A stretch of DNA of 64,000 bases from Jaltomata sinuosa (Eukaryota > Streptophyta > Magnoliopsida > Solanales > Solanaceae), in the NCBI GenBank assembly GCA_003996215.1, contig QJPP01002923.1, positions 1-64,000 on the forward strand, read 5' to 3'. The position numbers were made by a program, and so were the translations under genes. Shown here piece after piece: positions 33,883 to 44,146 of the stretch (position 1 is the stretch's first letter; every line of letters starts with the position of its first letter). The notes beneath the pieces were generated by a model. It worked only from the letters and a program-made list of their open reading frames with translations. It was not told the DNA's origin and ran no database searches.

Positions 33883-35260
33883 TCAATCTAAACTGGAGGA
33901 AGAGGGAAACTCAAGTCTCTCCTCATCCTCATCATCATCATTCTCCTCGGCTCCTCCCGATCCACAAAAGGACTTCAATCTATCCATCATTTTGTTTAGG
34001 AACTTGCTCTTTTTCTTCTCGTGCTCGCTCAACTTTTATTGCTGTTTTTCCACTTTTTTTTGCCTGCGGCTCATGTGCTCCAAGTGTGCATTCATTGAAC
34101 TTAAACACCCATCAATCAATTTATGTTCATTGTCCACTTTGGACAAAGATGGGGGGGACTCAGTACCTGCGAATGTGTCGGCTCCAACTGAATCAGAAGA
34201 GAATCCGGCCAACAACTGCTGAACATGTGCATCCACTCCCTGAATCTGGCTAGAGAGGTGGTGCATGAGATAGGTCCCAAATTGTAGATCTCCCATAGAC
34301 TGAGATGATCCAGATGGAACTATGAAAGGACTAGTGGGCTCAGTCGAAGACTCTGGAAACTGTCTGAAAGATGGAGAAGACACATCAATCTTTCTCTTTT
34401 TCTACATTGCTTCTGGGTCCTTTTCAATAATGGGTGGATCATAGTTGCTGGCTTCTTTGTAATATCAGTCAGATCCAACAACACCCCAGCATCGTAGCAT
34501 AACTGGGTCACTAATGAAGGGAAGAAAAGGCTTTCAGACCTTCCACTAGCTACCTCAGCCATATGAGACACAATATTCACATCAATGCCATCAATGAGGG
34601 CTACTACCATCAATGCTTGGTCAGGGGTCACACCGGTGTAATAAGAGGATGGTATGATCCTCGCACAAATAATAGAAAGCCAAGTTTTGGCTTCTGCCAT
34701 GAACTCATGTGAATCAACCCCTTTCTGTGAAGTCAACCAACTCAGAGTCACCCTATCATGCAACTTGTCTACCAACCACTAGTGTCCTTCAGCTTTGGAT
34801 TTTGTAATGTAAACCTCGTTGGTAGCTCCAGAAGGTTGTATAGTGTATTTATGATATTGGGGTTGAAGCTTACTTGGATTCCCCGAATGGTAGTGACTAG
34901 TGCACCATTGAAATCAGTGATTGAACCATTAGCATAGAACTCAGTGACCACTGTTTGGTTAGCCATGATAGGTAGAGGAGTAAAACATATCCAACCCCAC
35001 TCCACCAACCTCTTGTAGAATTCTGGTATTTTTTTCTCAACTTTGTCCATATTGATTCCTTTCTCCCTAACAAAGGGTTTGGATAATAGATAATCATATC
35101 GGTGTGCACATGATGCCGATAGGAACCTATCATGATCATAGTTCTCCTCCATTTCCACATCTAAAGTATTTTCAACTTCATTGTCACTACCGTTGGAGAC
35201 CATCTTCTTGATCAAAGTACCTACAAAACACACCATTATGTTAAAAGGTCTTAGGAACAC
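33883..35260 (-). pseudogene. E7: ORF2, putative plant transposon protein domain, frameshifted
   Basis: Minus strand, three frames. First (35260-34769): DRFLSASCAHRYDYLLSKPF, WGWICFTPLP, VVTEFYANGSITDFN, VRG-like TTIRGIQVSFNPNIINTLYN. Second (34775-34380): HEFMAEAKTWLSIICARIIP, TPDQALMVVALIDGIDVNIV, FPSLVTQLCYDAGVLLD. Third (34383-33883): QGVDAHVQQLLAGFSSD, then a Lys/Glu-rich stretch with one stop (34036) and an acidic tail (AEENDDDEDEERLE). Segment order matches E6 ORF2 and the plant 'putative transposon protein' family, and it keeps the EFYAN and IRG motifs better than E6. Shifts lie near 34770 and 34385. Function unknown. Confidence 0.7.
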
Positions 35261-36583
35261 TTAAAATAATGTATTATGAAGTACTTACACAAAAGAAATA
35301 GCCGAAAGAAGTTCCGAGGTGTGTTGTGCATTGCCACTATTTTGACACTCCCAGACGATCCTTCTTCGCGTTCGTGGCCAGGTGTCTGCGTTCATGAACA
35401 AGGAATTTATTTTTCAAAATATTTTAGCCTTTGTGAACGTGTCCAGGTGCCCGCGAACGCAAAGGCTATAGCATTGCCCAGATCAGTTTCTCTTTAAGGC
35501 ATTTTCTCAAACACATGGGAGACAAGCAGATTTTGCTTGATTCCCCATGGTTTTAGAACCAATAAAAACACCACTTTTTAGTCCCACTATTTAGTACATA
35601 GCCTCAACCAAATTCACCCAACATTTTAACAATTAAACACCATTAGAAGTTGAATTAAAGCAATAGGAGATCATCCAAAAATGTCATTACCCATTTTCTA
35701 CCTATCAAGTTTAGGAAGAAAGGAAGCCATTTCAAAATGTAAGAAGGGTGGAGTTCATACCTGATGGATTGCACTTTATAAAGCAATGAGTGGAAGAACT
35801 TGATGGAATTTTTGTGTGCCAAAGGAGGGGAGAGTAAATTGTTTTGAGAAGAAAACATTTTGGGGCTTCTGATTTTTGAACGTTTTAACTTTACCTGAAC
35901 TGCCTAGAAGCTTTGCGTTCGCGGTGGCCCGGCACGTTCGCGAAGGCCTGACATTCATCTGGCCTTCGTGTTCATGGCTGGTCCACACGTTCGTTAAGGC
36001 TTTACATAAACTTGGTCTTTGTGTTCGTGGCCAGTCCTCCGCGTTCACGAAGAAGGTGTGCTGGGATAACTTTTTAATTTTTCTTCAGGTTTCTGCACGC
36101 GATGTGCGACACCTGGTGCGACGTGCACTTTGTGAGGTGAAAAATGCACCGTATTCGTACATGCCAGTGTTTTTGATCAGGTCACTGGTTTCTTGTGCGA
36201 TGACATGTGCGACGGGCACTCTTCCAGGTGCGAAAAGCACATTTTTCAGAGGTATTTTTGGTACTTCTCAACACTTGGTTCTTCTTGTCATTCCCTTTAG
36301 CACCTAAAAACACATCAAAAAGGAACAAAAAGTGAAGTAAAGGCTAAAAACAATGAGTTGACTCCCATCAAATGCATAATTTAACGTTGTAGCACGACGT
36401 AAGCTACCTCACCATCGAGTTCTCTACTTGGAAGATTTGAACCTTCGACCAAAACTTGAATCAAATTTTCGGTGACACTCCCGGGGTAAAGGTTTTAATA
36501 TGAGAAGGCAATTTTCTTGATTTTTCATATCGAACTTTTTAGCCTTCGTGTGGAAGAATGCTTTGTATTCATTCCACGACAAA
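35261..36583 (-). other. E7: spacer with LTR-like motif clusters
   Basis: No pol or other recognised coding sequence. 35340-36060 carries many TTCGCGTTCG, GTTCGCGAAGG and GAACGTG words like those of the E7 LTR (31510-31690, 38350-38500), and 36090-36250 carries GATGTGCGACACC/GCGACGTGCAC words like those of the E6 LTR. The open frame at 35876-36307 is a product of these motifs. Confidence 0.6.
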
Positions 36584-37228
36584 CTAAAAACCAGATAGAC
36601 CTTCATCCACCCTTCTTCCAAGGTCTTCCAGAAGATTGATTACTTCAACTCTTGTCCATTTAATCAAACTTAAGGTCGAACAAAGGTTGAAGTGGGATTT
36701 GGGCATCTCCACCTTCAAGCTTGCCTCATTCATAACATCCTCACTTAGAGGTGCCATGGCATCATGACCCACACTTACGGTAGTTGGTTGCAACACCACC
36801 TTCAATTCATGATCCTCCCTTGTGTTTTCTTCTTCTTTCTCCCTTGCGTCAACAAAGAATTGCTTTATGGATTGCAAATTTTCCTCTTGGGTTTCTAGCG
36901 AGGCCAAGAGAGTTTGGAACTTACCATATATGCCTTCTTCGCTTGTGAATTCATTGTCCCTATTAAGGTCACAAGCACCAATAGCAACATTGTTAGCATA
37001 AGAAGGGGGAGGGGGATGATCATCATTGGGGCATTCTCTCCAATGTCCGTCATGACCACCACACATATAGCATTTGCGTCCATTATAAGAGCGAGAAGGA
37101 GAATACCTTTCTCTCCTAGGGCCAATTCTACACCTTCGTCCAAGGTGGGGTCCTCCACAATAAACACAATAGTCAGGAATATAAATTGGGGTGCAACTAT
37201 CACCATTTTTAACATGAAAATAAGCCAT
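36584..37228 (-). CDS. E7: short gag-like zinc-knuckle protein (214 codons)
   Basis: An uninterrupted minus-strand frame starting about 105 bases after the PBS. Near residues 21-33 it has CVYCGGPHLGRRC (C-X2-C-X3-H-X4-C, the Athila form of the gag zinc knuckle), then an Arg-rich stretch (RRERYSPSRSYNGRK), and a second Cys/His cluster CYMCGGHDGHWREC near residues 53-66 with irregular spacing. The remainder is acidic, with EEENLQSIKQFFVDAREKEE as a possible coiled coil. It would be an RNA-binding nucleocapsid-like fragment without a capsid domain. Intact reading is notable in an otherwise decayed element, but may be chance. Confidence 0.6.
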   Translation of the reverse strand: MAYFHVKNGDSCTPIYIPDYCVYCGGPHLGRRCRIGPRRERYSPSRSYNGRKCYMCGGHDGHWRECPNDDHPPPPSYANNVAIGACDLNRDNEFTSEEGIYGKFQTLLASLETQEENLQSIKQFFVDAREKEEENTREDHELKVVLQPTTVSVGHDAMAPLSEDVMNEASLKVEMPKSHFNLCSTLSLIKWTRVEVINLLEDLGRRVDEGLSGF

Positions 37229-37331
37229 GATGCCATCAATGAACTAACTAAACAAAAGAAAAAAAACTATTCACAAAATTGAACTAGAATAAGCAAACTC
37301 AAATTCTAAACTAACTCAATACGCTAAATTG

Positions 37332-37350
37332 TTCCCCAGCAATGATGCCA
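37332..37350 (-). other. E7: primer binding site (Athila type)
   Basis: Minus-strand TGGCATCATTGCTGGGGAA, 4 bases inside the 5' LTR. It is a diverged form of the TGGCGCCGTTGCCGGGGA site. Confidence 0.75.
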
Positions 37351-37354
37351 TTTT

Positions 37355-38693
37355 TGATAAACGCTCAAAATGTGCTCTCCAAGTAGGAGGTCACGACGAT
37401 CGTCAGAGTAAAACAAAATTTATAATTCCTGACAGATGTAGGGGTCGTACCCAAGGGAATAATGTAGTTGTGATTGAGCTAATATAGAGTCCAAGCAACT
37501 TATTGAAGTTCAACTAACAAGAAGGGGAAAAGATATCTAAAAGGGGTGATTTACGAACTACAACTAAAGATAAAAGAAAATCAAATAAAAGATAGGTTGA
37601 TCAATGGCATTCACCTTGCTTTCGCCAAGAAAGGATAAAAAGGGAGAATTGGGAATGGGAATTCAATTCACAAGTCTTGCACCTGGTTAACACCTAGGTA
37701 GTCTTGGCTAAAGGTATGCGTAACTGTCTCTCGAACAATAGAGCATATATCTCGTGTATTTTCTCTTGAACTAACATGAGTAAGCAGTAAACCAGCCAAA
37801 TAACTTGGGTGAGTTGGATTATCTCTAACCCTAACTCTTAGATGGGAGTTTTCGGTAACCAAGCTATGTCTAGCCTTGATCTAGAGTGGAAACCCCAAGT
37901 ACCCACTAAAGAATCTTCCCGAATTCGAGAATTTCTCTCTCGAGAAAAAACCCAAATTAGCAAGCTAAATCAATGTTTGCAACCATTGACTATAAATTCA
38001 AGCATAGAGGATTCAATAGACCCAAATAATCAAACAAGAGAAAAATCTATATACGAATTTAATAACACAACAAGTATTATCTCTAATACAAACTCAAACT
38101 CTCAAGTCAACAATACACCAATAAAATAGAAATTAAGAACAATAGTTGAAGAATGGAAACTAAAACTTTTACAATAAAGAGCATCCAAATCTTCACTCCT
38201 ATGGTGTTGGTTGATGAACTTGCTCTCCAATCTTTTCAAAAGTTCCAAAGATTATCCAAAGATGTGTTTCAAGCTGGCTTGGAAGTAATTTATGTGAATT
38301 GGGGTTTCTAAAAGTAGGAATTTCCAAATATGCCCCTGTAGCTGCTTTCCTTCTTTGCTTTCGCGTAGCATCCACCGTGTTCGCAAAGGGTCTTTGTCGG
38401 GTTGACATTTACGTACGCGAGTGGTACACTGCGTTCGCGGAGCTTTGACTCGGTTGGCCTTCACATTCGCGACTGGGACCCAGTGTTCGCGAAGGCATGT
38501 GCTGCTGCCAGCTACTTGCTTCTTCGAATGGCCTCCTTTTGACTTGTTTTCATCCGAATTCATCCTGAACACTTCTAAAACACAACGACCTGAAAAATAG
38601 AAGTAATCGATGTCAATTGCACTATTTTACACTTTAAGCTAGCAAAAGCATAAGCTTAAAGGCTAAATAAGTAGGTAAAATGCCGACTTATCA
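37355..38693 (-). repeat. E7: 5' LTR
   Basis: Minus strand TGATAAGTCGGCATT (38693) to GCGTTTATCA (37355), with intact termini. Its GC-rich part (38355-38500) is the best copy of the TTCGCGAA motif cluster. Differences from the 3' LTR are spread along the length. No gene. Confidence 0.92.
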
Positions 38694-41310
38694 CCTACCG
38701 AATGTCATCACGCCCTGCATGGGCGACATTCAAGGAAACACTAGAGCACCACCACTGAACTCTAAGGCACAAAGTCTACGATCTACGTAGTTCTTCTACC
38801 TACTCTAGGCTGCCCAAAGTTTGTCCTAAATCACCCACACTCTGTCTAAGGAATCACAAAGCAAGTCTATACTCTGTGGCCCGGACTCCATTCAATCAAA
38901 CCAACCCACTGGTGATCTGCAACACCTACTATACAATTTCTCAAAAGGCGTTATGCCAATACTCGAATGATAACTATTATTGTATGCAAACTCTGTTAAA
39001 GGCACATACTGATCCCATAAACCTCTAAAGTCAAGAATATAGGCCTGTAACATGTCCTCCAAGACCTGGATAGTCCTCTCGGACTGGCCATCCATCTGAG
39101 GGTGGAATGAAGTGCTAAACTAAACCTCTGCACAGATCTCTCACTGAATAGTCCTCCAAAATTGAGTGTCACAGTTTTAAATGATAGAAGTTGGGACCCC
39201 ATGCAAATAAACCTCTTTACGAAGATAAATCTGAGCCAAGAACTCTGCAATAGAAGAAGAATAAACTGGCAAGAAGTGTGCAAAATTTGTCAGCCTATCC
39301 ATAATAACCCAAACTTAGTAAAACCCTCGAGAAGTGTGTGGCAACCATGTTATGAAGCCCGTAGTGACTCCTTCCCACTTCCACTTAGGAATGGGAAGTC
39401 TTTGCATTAATCCACCAGATCTCAGGTGCTCGACCTTAACCTACTAACAATTCAAGCACCGAGATACAAACTCTGCTATGTCCCGCTTCATATCACTACA
39501 CCAGTAAAGCTCCTCAAATCTCTATACATCTCAGTTGCGCCTGGATGGATAGAATACCTGGAACAATGAGCCTCATGGAGAATCAACTGAATTAAATCCC
39601 AACTCTCGGAACACAAAGTCAACTATCAAACCTCAAAACATCATCAGAATCTAAAGTAAGACATATTGGCCTCACCCCTAAGAACCTGATCACGAATGTC
39701 ACATAATCACTGATCCTCAAAATGATGCTGATGAATTTGATCAACCAAAGTAGAACGGAACCCAATACTGGAAAGAACTCTACTGGAATCTGATAAGTCA
39801 AGTCTAACCAAACGGTTAGCCAAAGACTGGATGTCCAAGGCTAACGGTCTCTCCAAAATTAAAAGAGTAGACAAGCTGCTCATACTCACTGCCTTCAGGC
39901 TCAAGGCATCCATTACCAAGTTTGTCTTGCTCAGATGGTACAAAATACTAAAGTCATAATCCTTCAGTAACTCAATCCATCTCCACTGCCTAGAGTTCAG
40001 CTCTCGCTAACTTATGATATACTGAAGACTATGGTGGTTGGTGAAAATATCACAGTGAACTCCATATAGATAATGCCTCCAGATATTGAGCGCGAAGACT
40101 ACCACTGCAAACTCCAATTCATGAGTAGGGTTATTGTGCTTGTGAACCTTCAGTTGCCTCGACGCATATGCTATCACACGACCCTACTGCATCAATACCA
40201 ACCAATACCAACTGACAAAGCATCACAATACATTAAGAAGCCCTGACTTTCAACTGGCAATGCCAACAATGAAGCTGAAGTCAATAAGACCTTAAGCCTC
40301 TTAAAACTATCCTCGCACTGATCCGACCACTAAAATGGGATATTCTTCCTAGTCATCCAAGTCAAAGGTGCTGCCATGGAAGAAAATCCATAAACAAACC
40401 GTTTGTAGTATCCTACCAACCTAATGAAACTACAAACCTTGGTAGGAGTAGTGGGCCTCAGCCAATTACGAAAAATTAAAATCTTCCATGGGTTCACTCT
40501 AATCTCATCCTTAGACACCACATGTCCTACAAATGCTACTAACTCAATCCAAAACTTGCACTTTGAAAATTTGGCATAAAGTCGGTATTCTCAAAAAGTT
40601 TAGAGTACGGTCCTCAAATATTACTCATACTACTTTGCACTCCGTGAGTATATCAATATGTCATCAATGAAGACTATCACGAACAAATCAAAGTATGGCT
40701 TAAGCACCCAATGCATTAAGTCCAGTAAAGCTACGGGGGTATTAGTCAACCCAAAAGACATCACCAGGAACTCATAGTGTCCATAACGTGTCCTGAATGT
40801 TGTCTTAGGGATGTCCTCTGCCTTAATCCTCAATTGGTGGTAGCCTAACCTCAAACCTATCTTAGAAACCACGTCCGAACTCTAGAGCTGATCAAACAAG
40901 TCATCTATACGCGACATCAGATACTTATTTTTCACAGTCACCTTATTCAACTAATGATAGTCATTACACATCAAAATCGAACCATCCTTCTTCTTGACAA
41001 ACAGAATTGGAACACCCCAAGGCAACACACCTGGCCTAATGAAACTGATAGCTAACAAGTCTTGAAACTGAACCTTACGCTCCCTCAACACAGCTAGAGC
41101 CATACAATACAAAGTAATGAAAATGGTCCTGGTGCCCGGCTCTAACTCAATGGCGAAGTCTATATACCGCTCAAGTTGGAGGCCTTGTAGGTTGGTCGAA
41201 AACACACTTAGGAAATCTCTAACCACAGGAACTGACTCGAGAGAAGAAGTATTGGCACTAACATCCTTGACATATGCTAGATAAGCCAAACACCCGCACA
41301 AAATTAGCTT
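38694..41310 (-). pseudogene. E3: pol of the full copy (RT, RNase H, integrase)
   Basis: Minus strand from the right: RT N-terminus (LERYIDFAIELEPGT; SFIRPGVLPWGVPILFVKKK, 41000-41200), FRTRYGHYEFLVMSFGLTN and catalytic LFVIVFIDDILIYSRS (about 40630-40870), RT thumb (PTKVCSFIRLVGYYKRFV, 40400-40480), RNase H remnants (40000-40330), integrase zinc region (HPGATEMYRDL near 39540), core remnants and SDGQSERTIQVLEDMLQAY with AYNNSYHSS (38890-39100). Many stops and several frameshifts. It is cut at 38694 by E7 and continues at 30421-30527 and 20179-20494. Confidence 0.88.
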
Positions 41311-41316
41311 CTTAGC

Positions 41317-41770
41317 CTAAAGATAAGAAATGATCCCAGACTGTGCACAACTAACAAAATCCTGCCACATAATCGGGGATATTCCTGGCACAACTATGGT
41401 AACGGTCTTGGCATAACAATCAAAAACCACTCGATGAGGGGAAAACCAGTCCATGCTCAGAATCACATCAAAATCTAGCATATCTAGAATCATCAAGTCA
41501 GCCCAAGTCTCCAGACCACCAATAACTATCAAATAGGATCTAAAAACCCGATCCACTACTAACGAATCACCTACTGGGGTAGAAAAAGATACCTGAATAG
41601 ATAATGGCTCACTAGCCAACCCTAAACAAGGAACATAGTAGGCAAATATATACGAGCATGTTGAACCAGGATCAAACAATGCTAAAGCTGACTGGCAGAA
41701 CATAGAAATCATGCATGTGATCATCGTATCTAAGGCCTCTACCTCTGGTCTACCAGGGACTGCATAGATT
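41317..41770 (-). pseudogene. E3: aspartic protease region
   Basis: A minus-strand frame of 135 codons: ALALFDPGSTCSYIFAYY holds the retropepsin DPG (family D-S/T-G or D-P-G) active site with its Asp intact; STPVGDSLVVDRVFRSYLIV and LDFDVILSMDWFSPH follow, as in all chromovirus proteases of this type. It lies between gag and RT and is cut by a stop before RT. It would process the polyprotein. Confidence 0.85.
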
Positions 41771-43283
41771 TAATGCCGACCACCACCTGATCGACTGCCA
41801 TCCTAACCACCTGTCTTGCCATGTTGGGTACCACCTCTACCTTAAGCACTAGCTCCTTTAACCGGTGGTTTCACTGCTCTGAGAGGCTGAGCCGGATGAG
41901 CAGCTTGTTTAATTGGACCCCATTGGTGGCACTCTCTGGCATAATTACCAATGATCATACACTCATAACACGTCCCTGATGGTCCATTCTACTAAGATGA
42001 ACTAGCTGAACCGATATGGACACAAGGACCTGATGCCCCAGACGATGTACCCCTCGATGGCTGACCACTGTAACTATGTTGACCACTATCACTCTGATCA
42101 AATTGAGGTCCACTTGAAGCCTGAAGGAATGTTTGAACGGATTGGCTAGACTGACCTTGATTCTGCTGTAGATGACACCCTCGGCCCCACTAGCTTAAAC
42201 CTCTAGCGCTGAAATGGGAACCACTGTAACTACCCTAATGGTGCAGCCTCTTATCTTTGTCCCCGAGATTTTGATGATGCAAATCCCCCATAGTATGGAC
42301 ATGGTCTGCTAGACTGGAATGGTCGCCCACTAGAAACTAGTATCTCAGCAGTCTGTCGAAGCTCGGTCCTTAATCCCCAAATGAATTGACAACCTTTTAT
42401 GGCTCTGTAGAAATGATCATAGCCCCAAATAGAGCCAACTAGTGAAAACATGTCTCATACTCGAATACTGACATAGATCCCTGCATCAGTCTGGTAAACT
42501 ACTCCCTATGACGCTCATGGTCACTCTGAGGCAAGAACTTGGCCATAAAGGCCTCATAGAACTCTCTCCAAGTAAACTGAGGAGAATGGGATTGTCTGCA
42601 AGCCACTTGGGCCCTCCACTAAAGCTTAGCTAAGCCGAATTCTCCCCTGAACTGGAAGATTATTTCAAGACTCCATCTAATAAGTAGTATAACCAACCCC
42701 GTGAGTATGCAACAACCCAAGATGATGAAGCATCTTCTCTTAAGTAGAAATAAAATCATAAGCAGCCTGACCAGGAGCACTGGAGAACCTCAGCGGAGAC
42801 AATCTCAGAAACCAGCCCAAAGCCTTCTGCTCCGACTCTGTCATAACTGGGCTAGGAGCAAGAGGTTGAGCAACTGTAGGTAATGGAAGAATCTCAGCAC
42901 AGGGAGCCATAATAAAAGGCTACGCTCCTGAACTCTGAGCACCCTAGGCTGCCCGCTGAGCGAATGTCTGTGCCATATCTGAAGGGTTACCCTCAATCAT
43001 ACCCAGTAGCTATAGAAGCAAACCTCAGATATATGATAAAGGAGTTGGGCTGGTACTGATGCTCCTACTGGCCTTGGTGGCATCTGGGCTGGCCCCGGGT
43101 CCACGTGCTGCTGCTCAGGGACTAACTCGGGCTCAATCTCAACCCAGTAACTCTAACTGGTACCACTTCTCAGACACATCCTCGGCCTCTACCTCTATGA
43201 CCACCCTGGCCCCTAGCTGGAGTTGGGTATGCTGGTGTTAGAGGCTCTTCCTCACCGACTGGTGAAGATCTTGTACGATCCAT
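41771..43283 (-). pseudogene. E3: gag, heavily decayed
   Basis: The minus-strand start ATGGATCGTACAAGATC (43283) is followed by an Arg/Gly-rich leader (GQGGHRGRGRG), then a capsid region readable across shifts (FLRLSPLRFSSAPGQAAYDF; DMFSLVGSIWGYDHFYRAIK), and a zinc knuckle at 41929-41970 reading CYECMIIGNYAREC, where the usual His is Asn. Multiple stops and frameshifts. The gag type equals that of E8 (50446-51292). Confidence 0.8.
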
Positions 43284-43480
43284 CTACGAAAAAGTGAACC
43301 AGAACAAATGAGATTTCAGGAAACAATCTAGGATAGGATGCACAATATAGAAGCAAAAAAAGAGTCATATTTACTAAAATGTCACTGTAGCCTCCCAAAG
43401 ATAGAGTATGGACGTCTCTGCCTTGATCTGCAGAACTCTACTAGATATTGGCTCCTACACTAATGACACTGGTAAACCTA

Positions 43481-43493
43481 GACTCTGATACCA
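43481..43493 (-). other. E3: primer binding site (initiator tRNA-Met type)
   Basis: Minus-strand TGGTATCAGAGTC, 3 bases inside the LTR end, differing from the canonical TGGTATCAGAGCC by one base. Confidence 0.85.
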
Positions 43494-43496
43494 AGT

Positions 43497-44114
43497 TGTC
43501 ACGACCCGATTTCTCAGATCATAATGGAACCTACAACCCCCTCTATAGGTGAACCAATTCCCATAGCCTGTAATGGGCTACTCTCTGAGTAAAAACACGG
43601 AAGAATAAGAGTATAAGAGAAAGATAAATCATCCCACGACCTGGTATCACAGTAAAAGCCGCTACTAAATATACATAGTACAAGAGGGAGTACAAAATAT
43701 GAATATATAACTATCGCTGAATAAGTAAAATAGTACATGATACAAAAGAAGAGATAAGAGACAAGACCCAGTCGCCATGAGCTCACCCAAAGTCTCAGAT
43801 ATCTGGAATATTTGCATGAGTTTGCGCGTGATCAACGACGATAGCTCACACAAGGATCTGCATCAGAAGATGCAGAAGTGTAGTATGAGCACCTATTGCA
43901 AAGAAATGGGTACCCAGTAGGAATCATAGGCTGACTGAGCATATATAAGATATAAAAGTAGTAAATGAAAGATAATGAAGAGAGTAGTCATAAAAGCACA
44001 CAAAGGAAAACACACGGAAGCTAGCAAGGAATGGAAGACAAGGAGAAAACAAGCATGTTATGCTAGCCACAAAAGATATATCACAAAACACAGGTGAACG
44101 CACCTGGATCTTTG

Positions 44115-44146
<32 letters not shown>

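Larger units (their letters stand above)
30528..38693 (-). mobile_element. E7: second non-autonomous Athila-like element with ORF2
   Basis: 8.2 kb; LTRs of 1340 bp (30528-31867) and 1339 bp (37355-38693); TSD CCTAT/CCTAC (30523-30527, 38694-38698). Minus-strand order: 5' LTR, PBS, short zinc-knuckle gag remnant (37228-36584), spacer, ORF2 (35260-33883), about 2 kb non-coding, PPT, 3' LTR. No pol. It shares layout, PBS type, PPT and the non-coding 3' region with E6, but its LTRs have a different motif cluster (TTCGCGAA type) and its gag lacks the N-terminal capsid part. It is a sister subfamily rather than a copy. Confidence 0.85.

Noticed and set aside
34036..35260. ORF2 of E7 as a host gene captured by a transposon
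   Set aside because: A homologous decayed ORF2 sits at the same place in E6 and the domain type is known to me only from plant repeats. I keep it as an element gene, although its ultimate origin could still be a host gene.
36584..37228. Zinc-knuckle protein as a host CCHC gene
   Set aside because: It starts about 105 bases after the PBS, within an element bounded by LTRs, and has the Athila-form knuckle.
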